This document shows positions 16,782 to 24,109 of a stretch of 41,543 nucleotides of DNA, one piece after another. Source of the stretch: an uncultured Flavobacteriales bacterium. Lineage in GTDB: Bacteria > Bacteroidota > Bacteroidia > Flavobacteriales > Crocinitomicaceae. Position numbers and translations under genes: made by a program. Below the pieces are notes generated by a model that saw only the letters and a program-made list of their open reading frames with translations, made no database searches and was not told where the DNA came from. The stretch spans positions 1 to 41,543 of the forward strand of contig CAMLIF010000021.1 of NCBI GenBank assembly GCA_946479985.1, written 5' to 3'. Numbering within the stretch: position 1 is the first letter of the stretch; each line of letters starts with the position of its first letter.

Positions 16782-16860
16782 GTTTATTTTGTTTTTAGTT
16801 AATTGCTATTTAAAATTGCTTCAGGAGATTACTTTCTCAATCCTCCCCCTTAGCACCTAT

Positions 16861-16920
16861 GCTGAAGCTTCGGCGTAAGCGTTAATCCCCATTTCGGCAG
16901 GCTCACCACATCGTCATTCT
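16861..16920. repeat. Possible degenerate intergenic repeat between ahpC and dps
   Basis: GCTGAAGCTTCGGC (16861-16874) is palindromic apart from one G-T pair, and is followed by TTTCGGCAGGCTCACCACATC (16893 onward in part), which resembles the TTCGACAGGCTCA core of intergenic repeats common in many bacterial genomes. The gap 16782-16950 otherwise shows no gene. Confidence 0.35.
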
Positions 16921-16950
16921 AATTTTGACTTTTACTTTCTTCTTTTTGAA

Positions 16951-17397
16951 TTATTTATCGAGCCAGGCCGCAAACATCCAATTTGTTTTTTCTTTTTCAC
17001 GAACCAGATCGCTCATCAAAGCGCTCGTTCCTTCATCGGCGTTGTCGCTTGCAGCAGCCAGAATTTCTCTTTCCAGTTTCAACAAAACTTCCTGTGCCGA
17101 AAAAATGTATTCCATTCCTTCTTTTCCGTCGTGAATGGTTTTATTTTCTTTCAAAGAACTATGCTTCAAATAATCTTCAAAACGATGCAATGGAGTTGTT
17201 CCCAAAGTCAGAATACGTTCTGCCAGCTCGTCAATGATTATCTGGGCACGGGTGTATAATTCTTCGTATTTCAAATGAAGTTCAAAGAAATTTGCGCCTT
17301 TAATATTCCAATGAATCGCACGCAGGTTCTGATAATGCACCTGGTAAGTTGCCAGTAAACGATTCAATTCTGCTGTATATGCGGTTTCCATTTTCAT
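16951..17397 (-). CDS. dps: Dps ferritin-like DNA-binding protein
   Basis: A 148-aa protein from the ATG at 17397 (MKMETAYTAELNRLL); the frame to 17430 adds a non-conserved leader lying in the promoter. The four-helix ferritin-like fold shows the Dps ferroxidase signature: IHWNIKGANFFELHLKYEELY (His of HWN, then Asp/Glu-type ligands across the dimer) and IIIDELAERILTLG. Dps shells store iron by consuming hydrogen peroxide and many bind DNA, protecting it in stress and starvation. The N-terminus has few lysines, so DNA binding is uncertain. It is divergent from the OxyR-like gene, with the shared 89-bp region holding a dyad and a -7 box; regulation by that factor is likely. Confidence 0.9.
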   Translation of the reverse strand: MKMETAYTAELNRLLATYQVHYQNLRAIHWNIKGANFFELHLKYEELYTRAQIIIDELAERILTLGTTPLHRFEDYLKHSSLKENKTIHDGKEGMEYIFSAQEVLLKLEREILAAASDNADEGTSALMSDLVREKEKTNWMFAAWLDK

Positions 17398-17419
17398 AAT
17401 AATTCCTTTTTTGATGAAC

Positions 17420-17427
17420 CAAAGATA
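17420..17427 (-). promoter_or_regulatory. Putative -7 box for dps
   Basis: TATCTTTG on the minus strand fits TAnnTTTG exactly, 22 nt before the ATG. The dyad at 17437-17458 covers the place of the -33 element, as expected for an activator site. Confidence 0.45.
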
Positions 17428-17436
17428 CACTACATC

Positions 17437-17458
17437 TAATCATAAATAATATTGATTA
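17437..17458. promoter_or_regulatory. Dyad between dps and the OxyR-like gene, candidate operator
   Basis: TAATCA (17437-17442) and TGATTA (17453-17458) form a perfect inverted repeat with 10-bp AT-rich spacer in the divergent promoter region. LysR-type factors bind such dyads (T-N11-A class); binding here is inferred. Confidence 0.5.
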
Positions 17459-17486
17459 TTTTTATAATTCATTCGATATTATCTAT

Positions 17487-18407
17487 ATGATTAGTCCGCA
17501 GCAAATAGCATACATTCTTTCAGTAGTTGAAACCCGTTCTATCAGTAAGGCCGCCGAGAACTGCTTTGTTACTCAGCCCACACTTTCAATGCAATTAAAA
17601 AAAGCGGAAGAATTACTTGGTCACCCGGTTTTTTACAGAGACGGGACTAGTTGGGAGTTAACTGATTTCGGGAAGGACCTGATTCCGCTGCTTCGGCAAA
17701 TCCAGGGCGAATTCGGAGAAATAACACGTTTGAAAGAAACATTTTCGGGTACTTACTCCGAAAGGTTACGCATTGGAGTCATTCCAACAGTAGCGGCATA
17801 TCTCCTGCTCGATTCGTTTGGCGAATGGAAGAACTCGCTTCCTACCACCCAGGTATTTGTAGAAGAATTAAAAACAGAAGAATTACTCGATGCCTTGGAT
17901 CAACGGAAAATTGATCTGGCAATTCTTGCCGGCCCGGTAGATTCAACAAACCTGCGTGTTGTTCCTTTATTTACCGAAGAAATTTTAGCTTACGCTCCTG
18001 AAACCAAGGGAGAACACTTATTGGTTGATGAACTCCAAAACCTGCAGCCCTGGTTGTTGAATAAAGGAAATTGTTTGCGCACACAGATGATGCAGTTTTG
18101 TTCTATCAATGAAGATGAAAACAATCACTGGAACTACCAGGGCGGAAATATGGATTTACTCATGCGCATGGTAGATCAGCAGGGTGGTTACACGCTTATT
18201 CCGAAACGTTACGAGCATTACATTCCCGCTCAGAATGCCTTAAAAACCATTGAAGACAGCAATGGAAACCATCCGGGCAGATCAATTATTGCGGTGAGTG
18301 CTTTTCGTCATTCCAAATGGAGTTCTATGGAAATCATCATTCGTTCCATTCAATTGAAATACAATCAGAAAAATCAGGCAAAACTAGAGATGCTCGACTG
18401 GAAATAG
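17487..18407 (+). CDS. oxyR: OxyR-like LysR family transcriptional regulator
   Basis: A 306-aa LysR-type factor. The N-terminal winged helix-turn-helix (1-60) has ILSVVETRSISKAAENCFVTQPTLSMQLKKAEELLG. The effector domain (about 90-300) contains GNCLRTQMMQFC, in which Cys196 and Cys205 have the same eight-residue spacing and surrounding Leu-Arg-x-Gln and Phe-Cys as Cys199/Cys208 of E. coli OxyR (HCLRDQAMGFC), the disulfide switch that senses hydrogen peroxide. Divergent from dps and near ahpC and thioredoxin, which are classic OxyR targets. This makes peroxide sensing a strong inference. No downstream gene appears in its unit; the region behind it holds the promoter of the sensor kinase. Confidence 0.92.
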   Translation: MISPQQIAYILSVVETRSISKAAENCFVTQPTLSMQLKKAEELLGHPVFYRDGTSWELTDFGKDLIPLLRQIQGEFGEITRLKETFSGTYSERLRIGVIPTVAAYLLLDSFGEWKNSLPTTQVFVEELKTEELLDALDQRKIDLAILAGPVDSTNLRVVPLFTEEILAYAPETKGEHLLVDELQNLQPWLLNKGNCLRTQMMQFCSINEDENNHWNYQGGNMDLLMRMVDQQGGYTLIPKRYEHYIPAQNALKTIEDSNGNHPGRSIIAVSAFRHSKWSSMEIIIRSIQLKYNQKNQAKLEMLDWK

Positions 18408-18428
18408 TCATTCATTGCGCAATTATAC

Positions 18429-18474
18429 AGCAAATGCATTATAGCGGATGATGTATGCAGGACATACATTTGCT
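18429..18474. promoter_or_regulatory. Overlapping inverted repeats across the sensor-kinase promoter
   Basis: ATGTATG (18451-18457) and CATACAT (18463-18469) form a perfect 7-bp dyad with a 5-nt spacer. A second dyad, AGCAAATG (18429-18436) and CATTTGCT (18467-18474), shares its right arm in part with the first. Both overlap the -7 box at 18465-18472, a position suited to repression or self-control. The binding factor is unknown. Confidence 0.5.
18465..18472 (+). promoter_or_regulatory. Putative -7 box for the TPR sensor kinase operon
   Basis: TACATTTG fits TAnnTTTG exactly and lies 75 nt before the ATG at 18548, inside the dyads described for this region. No -33 TTG at usual spacing. Confidence 0.4.
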
Positions 18475-18547
18475 TCATGTCTCTACTAACATTTTTAACT
18501 AGTGCCGTTTGCCGGAGTGTTTCTGCAAATCACTCCATACTTGATCA

Positions 18548-20395
18548 ATGAACCTGCGAATTCTCCTCCTATTCTTTTCATTCGCAGTTTCTTGTCAGCT
18601 TGTTGCCTCTGTTGATACAATTACCATTGTTAAATGGAACGACGAAGCGTTAGAATTAGCCTACTCTAATCCGGAAAAAGCATTAATTGTTGCTGAGAAA
18701 TCACTGAAAGCTTCACGGGAAATTAAATTCAAACGTGGTGAAGTGCGTGCTTTAATTCGTTTCGGAATTATTTACGATGTTACTGCAAAGAACAAACTGG
18801 CAATTAAATACTATAAAAAATCGCTTCAGTTATCCTACAAAACAAACGACACAAGAGGAATTGGTTCCAACCTGAATAATTTGGGCCTTATCTATTATAA
18901 AGTCAGTGAATTTCAATCTGCATTAAACTATTTTCACCGTGCATATACTGTTTTCAAGACATTAAACGACCAAACGCTGCTAGGCTCTGTCACCAACAAT
19001 ATCGGTTTAATTTACGATGAGCTTTTTCAGTACCATGCTTCGCGTTACTGGTATGAGAAAGCGCTCAAACATTATAAAAATGCTAGCGAAGATTACCTGA
19101 TATACGACATATACGCAAATATTGGTCTGAATTACGACAAAATCCGGAAATACGATTCGGCCATTTTTCATATTCAAAAAGCAGTTAGCGGATATCGAAA
19201 AACGAACAATCAATACGGATTGTGTAAATCGCTTGCCAATTTGGCACTGATCTATCGTATTCAAAAGAAATATGATCTGGCAATTCCGCTTTTTCATGAA
19301 GCAATTGACTCGGCAAAGTCTCTCGGAAACACGAATTCTGAAGTAAGCGGATTGTACAATTTAGCACGTTGCTATAAGTACACAGGTCGTGAAAACAAGA
19401 GCTTCGAATTACTTAAAGAAGCTTACGATAAACTTTCAGAATTAGAATCAAACGAATTGGGGTATAAAGTTTGTCTTGACCTGGCACTATGTTATCTGAG
19501 ACGAAACGAAATCAAAACCGGTGAGCGGATTATGAAGGAATACCTGGATTATCACACCAGCTATTATTCAGAAACAATGAATACCAACCTTTTGTTTACT
19601 CATCAAAAATTCAGATTAAAAGAGCAGCAGCAACTGGCCGCTTTCCGAATAAAGTCTGAAAAACAAAAACGCGAAAGAGAAAACCTGCTTTGGGCATGTG
19701 GTTTAATCGTAATCATTCTTGCAGGATTATTGATTTTCTTCATTTTCCGCAAAACGAATCTTCAGGAGGAACTGGAAGGACAAAAAGCCATTTTTGATGC
19801 AACAATGGAAGAACGAAGAAGGATATCGTATGATTTACACGACCACGTTGGTTCGCAGCTCAGTTACGTTGTAAACAACCTTGAACTCATGCGGCACACG
19901 GATCAATCAAACCAAAGAATCAACAGAACTTACGAAATGAGCCAAACAGCCATGAGTTCTTTACGTGATACGGTTTGGACATTGCGGGTAGAAGAAATAA
20001 CGATCAATCATTTGTCGCAGCGCATGGAAAACGTGTTTCTTAAAGCACTGGAAAACAATCCGGAAATTTCAACAGGATACTACGACCATCTTTCCTCTTC
20101 TTTGATCCTGGCACCGCAAACAACTATGAATGTGATGCGCATTTTCCAGGAAGCAGTTCACAATATTGTGAAACACGCCGCAGCAACAAAGGTTTATATT
20201 GAATTAAAAGAAGACGACAAAAATTTCCGGTTGATCATCCAGGATAACGGAATTGGTCTGATTGAAACCGAGATTAAACCCTTTCATTATGGCATGGTAA
20301 GCATGAAAGAGCGTGCTTCGAAAATAAACGGCACTATTTCGTTTTCAGGGAAGAAAAACGAAGGAACCCGTGTTACTCTCATTTGGAAAAAATAA
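18548..20395 (+). CDS. TPR-containing sensor histidine kinase (NarX/DegS type)
   Basis: A 615-aa protein with a signal peptide (MNLRILLLFFSFAVSCQLVAS), so the first half lies outside the cytoplasm. Residues about 30-345 are TPR units, for example LAIKYYKKSLQLSYKTND, SNLNNLGLIYYKVSEFQSA, TNNIGLIYDELFQYHAS and KSLANLALIYRIQKKYDLA. A coiled stretch rich in Lys/Glu/Gln precedes a transmembrane helix at about 380-401. The cytoplasmic part is HisKA_3 plus HATPase_c: His431 in RRRISYDLHDHVGSQLS is the phosphorylation site, FQEAVHNIVKHA (Asn539) the N box and IQDNGIGL the ATP-lid start. The NarL-type regulator starts 48 bp after its stop. TPR-HisKA_3 sensors are common in Bacteroidetes; signals are mostly unknown. 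Confidence 0.93.
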   Translation: MNLRILLLFFSFAVSCQLVASVDTITIVKWNDEALELAYSNPEKALIVAEKSLKASREIKFKRGEVRALIRFGIIYDVTAKNKLAIKYYKKSLQLSYKTNDTRGIGSNLNNLGLIYYKVSEFQSALNYFHRAYTVFKTLNDQTLLGSVTNNIGLIYDELFQYHASRYWYEKALKHYKNASEDYLIYDIYANIGLNYDKIRKYDSAIFHIQKAVSGYRKTNNQYGLCKSLANLALIYRIQKKYDLAIPLFHEAIDSAKSLGNTNSEVSGLYNLARCYKYTGRENKSFELLKEAYDKLSELESNELGYKVCLDLALCYLRRNEIKTGERIMKEYLDYHTSYYSETMNTNLLFTHQKFRLKEQQQLAAFRIKSEKQKRERENLLWACGLIVIILAGLLIFFIFRKTNLQEELEGQKAIFDATMEERRRISYDLHDHVGSQLSYVVNNLELMRHTDQSNQRINRTYEMSQTAMSSLRDTVWTLRVEEITINHLSQRMENVFLKALENNPEISTGYYDHLSSSLILAPQTTMNVMRIFQEAVHNIVKHAAATKVYIELKEDDKNFRLIIQDNGIGLIETEIKPFHYGMVSMKERASKINGTISFSGKKNEGTRVTLIWKK

Positions 20396-20443
20396 CCCAA
20401 ATGCGTAATTGGCGAAACGATAGAAAACAGCGATATTCGTAAA

Positions 20444-21100
20444 ATGGAAAGTTTCAGAATTGCACTTGTTGACGACAAGCCATTCAATATTCAGATAATC
20501 AAAGAAAAACTGTTGGCGAAATCAGGTATTGATATCGTTTTGGTTTCTTATAGTGGAACAGAGTTTTTAGAATCTATTTCTAAAATGGACGGCGTCCTTC
20601 CAGACCTGGTTTTGATGGATATTGATATGCCTGAACTGGATGGAATTGAAACTGTAAAGCGCGCTAAGATTCTTTACCCGAATATTCATTTCGTTATGAT
20701 CACCATTTTTGATGATGCAGAGCGCGTATTTAACGCAATTTGCGCCGGAGCGAGTGGCTATTTACTCAAAGATGATTCCATAACAGATTTGCACAAAGCT
20801 ATAGACGATGTAATGATTTTTGGCGGCGCACCTATGTCACCCAGTATTGCCCGGAAAGCATTCCAATTCATTCAGGGCACAGCTGCCGCTGCAGAAGAAA
20901 CCAAGTCTCCTTTGAGCGCAAGAGAAATGGACATTATGAATGGACTGGCGAAAGGAAACAGTTACACAGTAATCGCTGATGAACTTTTCATTAGTCCGCA
21001 TACAGTGCGAAAACACATGACCAATATCTATGAAAAGCTGCACGTAAATTCCAAAGTTGAAGCTATACGGATGGCGCTTGATAAGAAATGGGTGTGGTGA
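20444..21100 (+). CDS. NarL/FixJ family response regulator
   Basis: A 218-aa regulator. Receiver domain residues 1-125 with Asp10/Asp11, phospho-acceptor Asp59 in LVLMDIDMP, and Lys in YLLKDDS. A LuxR-type helix-turn-helix covers about 150-215: LSAREMDIMNGLAKGNSYTVIADELFISPHTVRKHMTNIYEKLHVNSK. It follows the TPR kinase on the same strand and is its evident partner. Asp59 is present and no domain is lost. The stop is followed within 3 bp by the dispersed hairpin repeat copy B. Target genes unknown. Confidence 0.95.
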   Translation: MESFRIALVDDKPFNIQIIKEKLLAKSGIDIVLVSYSGTEFLESISKMDGVLPDLVLMDIDMPELDGIETVKRAKILYPNIHFVMITIFDDAERVFNAICAGASGYLLKDDSITDLHKAIDDVMIFGGAPMSPSIARKAFQFIQGTAAAAEETKSPLSAREMDIMNGLAKGNSYTVIADELFISPHTVRKHMTNIYEKLHVNSKVEAIRMALDKKWVW

Positions 21101-21103
21101 CTA

Positions 21104-21122
21104 TCCGCCGCAGCGGACTCAG
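21104..21122. repeat. Short dispersed hairpin repeat, copy B
   Basis: TCCGCCGCAGCGGACTCAG begins 3 bp after the response-regulator stop and matches copy A at 15466-15484 at 17 of 19 positions. It folds as TCCGC-CGCA-GCGGA. The rest of the 195-bp gap up to the next gene shows no gene. Confidence 0.55.
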
Positions 21123-21295
21123 CCACCTTTTACTATAATCAGACTCTTTTCTTACTACAAATGGTGAATTCCCAAAGTTTATGGCTCAGGATGTCTGAAT
21201 ATCCTGTTTAGACAATTAGAATTTTCGTGCTTTAACATTTATAGTTCTGGAATTTCTAATGCGTCTATCACTATCTTCGTTGAAACATTTATTTT

Positions 21296-21829
21296 ATGGC
21301 GCTTATTAAATCTTGTCGTGGTAAAGAACCACAATTCGGAGACGACGTGTATCTGGCTGAAAACGCAACTGTTGTTGGAGACGTAATCATGGGAGATCGC
21401 TGTTCTGTTTGGTTCAATGCTGTGGTTCGCGGCGACGTGAATTCAATCCGTATGGGAAACCAGGTCAATGTTCAGGACGGTGCCGTAATTCACTGTACTT
21501 ATTCAAATCCTGAAGCCGGTCAGCCCGGAACCAAAACAACTTTGGGAAACAACGTTTCTATCGGGCACAACGCTTTGGTTCACGGCTGTACTGTTGAAGA
21601 CAATGTTCTGATCGGGATGGGAGCAATTGTAATGGATAATTGCTACATCGAATCAAATTGCATTATTGCTGCCGGAGCTGTTTTACTGGAAAACACCCAT
21701 GTTGAATCATGGAGTGTTTATGCCGGAGTTCCTGCCAAAAAAGTAAAGACTTTATCTCCTGAATTATTCAAAGGAGAAGTTCAGCGTATTGCCAATAATT
21801 ATGTGATGTATTCCGGCTGGTTTAAATAA
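21296..21829 (+). CDS. Gamma carbonic anhydrase-like hexapeptide-repeat protein
   Basis: A 177-aa left-handed beta-helix protein. Hexapeptide turns run through the chain (AENATVVGDVIMGDRCSVWFNAVVRGDVNSIRMG, then TLGNNVSIGHNALVHGCTVEDNVLIGMGAIVMDN). His66 in VIHCT, His91 in IGHNA and His96 in VHGC stand at the three zinc-ligand positions of gamma-class carbonic anhydrases (Cam/CamH, YrdA, PaaY), and Arg46/Asp48 of VVRGD are also kept. It ends with a C-terminal helix as in that family. Members hydrate CO2 or have lost that activity; the acidic loop of Cam is missing, so activity is open. Single gene ending in a good terminator. Confidence 0.88.
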   Translation: MALIKSCRGKEPQFGDDVYLAENATVVGDVIMGDRCSVWFNAVVRGDVNSIRMGNQVNVQDGAVIHCTYSNPEAGQPGTKTTLGNNVSIGHNALVHGCTVEDNVLIGMGAIVMDNCYIESNCIIAAGAVLLENTHVESWSVYAGVPAKKVKTLSPELFKGEVQRIANNYVMYSGWFK

Positions 21830-21851
21830 TCGGAACTTTCAATCCCGATAA

Positions 21852-21887
21852 AGGCACCAGTGAAATACTGGCGCCTGTGATTTTTTT
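21852..21887 (+). terminator. Intrinsic terminator after the hexapeptide protein
   Basis: AGGC-A-CCAGT (21852-21861) pairs with ACTGG-C-GCCT (21867-21876) with one A/C mismatch and a GAAAT loop, followed after 4 nt by seven T. Confidence 0.8.
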
Positions 21888-22058
21888 AGGTGGGTGTGGT
21901 GTATCTTAATAATTTCAAAAACTCTATTAGCAAACGGGAGCAACCAACAAAACTCCGTTTTCATAAGCAAATGTTCTTTTTACAAAGAGGTAAACACGTA
22001 AATTGAAAAAAAACTGAAATTCTTTTGGGTGCTTCCGGTCAAAACTATCTACAAGGCT

Positions 22059-22066
22059 TATATTTG
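22059..22066 (+). promoter_or_regulatory. Putative -7 box for the globin gene
   Basis: TATATTTG fits TAnnTTTG and lies 15 nt before the ATG at 22082. Upstream TTTG at 22024-22027 is 31 bp away, too far for the standard -33 element. Confidence 0.4.
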
Positions 22067-22081
22067 CTGGAAAATTGTGCA

Positions 22082-22423
22082 ATGGCTGATATTGAAAAAA
22101 AAGCTGATATCGAACTACTCGTAAATACATTTTACACAGAAGTGTTGAAAGATGAGCAGCTCAAACCATTTTTCATTAACCTGAATTTTGAACACCACAT
22201 GCCGCGCTTGGTCCATTTCTGGAGTTTCATTTTACTGGACGAAGAAGGTTATAAAACAAACATGACCGAAACACATGCAAAAATGGCGCTGACTACTGAA
22301 TTATTTGATACATGGGTGAAATTATTCTCTGAAACAGTTGACAGTTTATTCCAGGGCGAAAAAGCGAATCTGGCAAAAGAACGGGCAATGCTTCTGGGCT
22401 GGACGATGAAAAGCAAGCTCTAG
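22082..22423 (+). CDS. Group III truncated hemoglobin
   Basis: A 113-aa globin. The start is ATG 22082 (MADIEKKADIELLVNTFY); the longer frame to 22025 overlaps the -7 box. Family features in order: LVNTFYTEVLKDEQLKPFF (helices A-B), the group III pattern NFEHHMPRLVHFWSFIL with distal residues in helix E, proximal His65 in TETHAKM, and LFDTWVKLFSETVDSLFQGEKANLAKERA at the end. Group III truncated hemoglobins bind oxygen and nitric oxide; in Campylobacter Ctb moderates oxygen flux under microaerobic or nitrosative stress. No other nitrosative-stress gene adjoins it, so physiology here is open. Confidence 0.88.
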   Translation: MADIEKKADIELLVNTFYTEVLKDEQLKPFFINLNFEHHMPRLVHFWSFILLDEEGYKTNMTETHAKMALTTELFDTWVKLFSETVDSLFQGEKANLAKERAMLLGWTMKSKL

Positions 22424-22431
22424 TCTATTCC

Positions 22432-22497
22432 AGTTATGAGTGATAAATTACGAGTTACAAACAGACATTTATAACCAGATACCTGTAACTCATAACT
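22432..22497. repeat. Inverted repeat behind the globin gene
   Basis: AGTTATGAG (22432-22440) pairs with CTCATAACT (22489-22497); alternatively GAGTTACA (22452-22459) pairs with TGTAACTC (22484-22491), sharing part of the right arm. No T-run follows, so termination is uncertain. Confidence 0.55.
22445..22461. repeat. 17-bp direct repeat, left copy, flanking the small lipoprotein gene
   Basis: AAATTACGAGTTACAAA; the right copy at 22689-22705 differs at one base. They bracket the 132-bp lipoprotein gene. Confidence 0.75.
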
Positions 22498-22552
22498 TCT
22501 CGTATGTAACAATTAGCTTTTTCGTTCGTTGTTTACTTAAACTCCAGAAATC

Positions 22553-22684
22553 ATGAAACAGTACATTCTCCCGGCAATTGGCATTCTGATTATCCTCGCA
22601 GTACTTGCCGCGTGCGGAACAGCTAAAAACTCCCGCAAATGTGATGGCAGAAAAGGCCAGAAAACGCCCATGGGCTTACTCTGA
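22553..22684 (+). CDS. Small lipoprotein, 43 aa
   Basis: A short gene too small for routine ORF calls. ATG at 22553 gives MKQYILPAIGILIILAVLAA followed by Cys21: a positive N-terminus, a hydrophobic stretch and the lipobox LAAC, so the protein is expected to be lipidated at Cys21 after cutting by signal peptidase II. The mature part is only 23 residues, CGTAKNSRKCDGRKGQKTPM then GLL, basic and with a second Cys at 30. The clear signal sequence plus lipobox and a stop exactly after it argue for a real gene. No homologue recognised with confidence. Flanking direct repeats bracket it; downstream it converges on lysA. Confidence 0.72.
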   Translation: MKQYILPAIGILIILAVLAACGTAKNSRKCDGRKGQKTPMGLL

Positions 22685-22688
22685 TTAC

Positions 22689-22745
22689 AAATTACGAGTG
22701 ACAAATTACTAATTAATTATAACTCGTCATTTTTCACTCGTCATT
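22689..22745. repeat. Repeat cluster between the lipoprotein gene and lysA
   Basis: AAATTACGAGTGACAAA (22689-22705) is the right copy of the 17-bp direct repeat. AATTACGAGTGA (22690-22701) forms an imperfect inverted repeat with TCACTCGTCATT (22734-22745). ACTCGTCATT occurs twice in direct orientation (22722-22731 and 22736-22745). It overlaps the lysA 3' end and could serve as a two-way terminator. Confidence 0.6.
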
Positions 22746-23959
22746 AAAACAGTTTCCGGAATAAAATCAACTTCGGTTTGGATCAGATCTTCCAAAGTTT
22801 CTCTTCTTCGAATCAAATAGCCTTCGTTGTTTCTGACTAAAACTTCAGCAGGACGAAGCCTCGAATTGTACTGATTACTCATACTGAATCCGTATGCACC
22901 TGCATTGTAGATTGCAAGAACATCGCCTTCTTTTGTTTCAGAGATTGGCCGGTCGTAGGCAAAAGTATCTGTTTCGCAAATATATCCTACAACCGTGTAA
23001 AGTTTCGTTTGTCCGTTCGGATTGGAGATATTCTCAATACGATGATAAGCATTATAAAACATTGGTCTTATCAGGTGATTCTGCCCGCTGTTCACACCAA
23101 GAAAAACAGTTGACGTAGTTTGTTTCACCACATTCACCGAAGTCAGTAAAACACCGCTTTCGCTTACGAGAAATTTTCCCGGTTCAAAACGCAGTTCCAA
23201 TTTACGTCCGTATTCTTCGCAGAATTGTTGAAACGATTCACCTATTTTCAATCCGATTTCTTCAATCGGCGTTACATAATCATCTTCTTTATAAGCCACT
23301 TTGAATCCGGAGCCAAAATCCATGAAATGTAAATCCGGGAATGATTCGGCAGCCTGGTAAAGTAATTCAGCTCCCCGCAAAAAAACATCCGCATCAACAA
23401 TGTCACTTCCAGTGTGCATGTGTAGTCCTACGATTGACATATTGTAATGTTTTGCAATGCGTTGGATATGTCGTACCTGGTGAATCGAAATTCCGAATTT
23501 AGAATCAATATGTCCTACGGAAATATTACTGTTCCCTCCGGCCATAATATGAGGATTAATCCGAACACATACAGGTACGAATCCTTTGTATTTAGCACCG
23601 AAACGTTCCAGAACGCTTAGATTATCAATATTGACCATGACTCCCAGATCAACGGCTTCTTCAATTTCAGAAAATGAAACACCGTTCGGAGTATAAATGA
23701 TATTCGCGGGAATAAACCCAGCCCGTAAACCAAGTTTAACCTCTTCAATAGAAACAGCATCCAGACCACTTCCCTGCTCTTTCAATAAGCGCAAAATGGA
23801 AATATTACTCAATGCCTTCATCGCATAGTGCAGCTTTACTTCCTGTTTCCCAAAAGCATTCTTCAATCTCCAATATTGTGAAACTATCTTAGCTTCATCA
23901 TATACATACAGAGGTGTTCCAAAGGCTTCGGCGAGGTTTAACAAGAAATTATGTTCCAT
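22727..23959 (-). CDS. lysA: Diaminopimelate decarboxylase
   Basis: A 410-aa PLP enzyme that converts meso-diaminopimelate to L-lysine plus CO2. The alanine-racemase-like barrel carries Lys48 in HYAMKALSN as the PLP Schiff-base residue; GLHMHTGSDI, FMDFGSGF and RFEPGKFLVSESG supply phosphate and substrate contacts. The C-terminal beta domain has YICETDTFAYDR with the Cys that completes the partner active site in the dimer, and NAGAYGFSMSNQYNSRLRPAEV. Length fits the family. It is a single gene, divergent from the MuiA-like gene across 150 bp. No lysine riboswitch is seen upstream. Confidence 0.95.
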   Translation of the reverse strand: MEHNFLLNLAEAFGTPLYVYDEAKIVSQYWRLKNAFGKQEVKLHYAMKALSNISILRLLKEQGSGLDAVSIEEVKLGLRAGFIPANIIYTPNGVSFSEIEEAVDLGVMVNIDNLSVLERFGAKYKGFVPVCVRINPHIMAGGNSNISVGHIDSKFGISIHQVRHIQRIAKHYNMSIVGLHMHTGSDIVDADVFLRGAELLYQAAESFPDLHFMDFGSGFKVAYKEDDYVTPIEEIGLKIGESFQQFCEEYGRKLELRFEPGKFLVSESGVLLTSVNVVKQTTSTVFLGVNSGQNHLIRPMFYNAYHRIENISNPNGQTKLYTVVGYICETDTFAYDRPISETKEGDVLAIYNAGAYGFSMSNQYNSRLRPAEVLVRNNEGYLIRRRETLEDLIQTEVDFIPETVLMTSEK

Positions 23960-23991
23960 TTTTAAATTATTGATTTACTGATTTCAGGGAA

Positions 23992-23999
23992 CAAAAGTA
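23992..23999 (-). promoter_or_regulatory. Putative -7 box for lysA
   Basis: TACTTTTG on the minus strand fits TAnnTTTG, 32 nt before the ATG. No -33 TTG at usual spacing. Confidence 0.4.
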
Positions 24000-24060
24000 G
24001 CGATAACTGTTTAATTAATTACATTTCATTTATATTTTAACAAAGCGTTAATATATTGAA

Positions 24061-24092
24061 TTGAACCATTAACCGATTAAACTGTATCTTGG
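24061..24092 (+). promoter_or_regulatory. Putative promoter of the MuiA-like gene
   Basis: TTG (24061-24063), 21-bp spacer, then TATCTTGG (24085-24092), seven of eight to TAnnTTTG. Distance to the ATG is 17 nt. Confidence 0.45.
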
Positions 24093-24109
24093 AACGTTAA
24101 ATTATACGT

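Noticed and set aside
21188..21214. Interleaved short helices (AGGAT/ATCCT and TGTCT/AGACA) that could form a pseudoknot
   Set aside because: Five-base pairs sharing one base; expected by chance in AT-rich gaps of this length.
23960..24109. Search for a lysine riboswitch upstream of lysA
   Set aside because: The gap is AT-rich and short, with no multi-helix structure or long leader; only a -7 box is seen.
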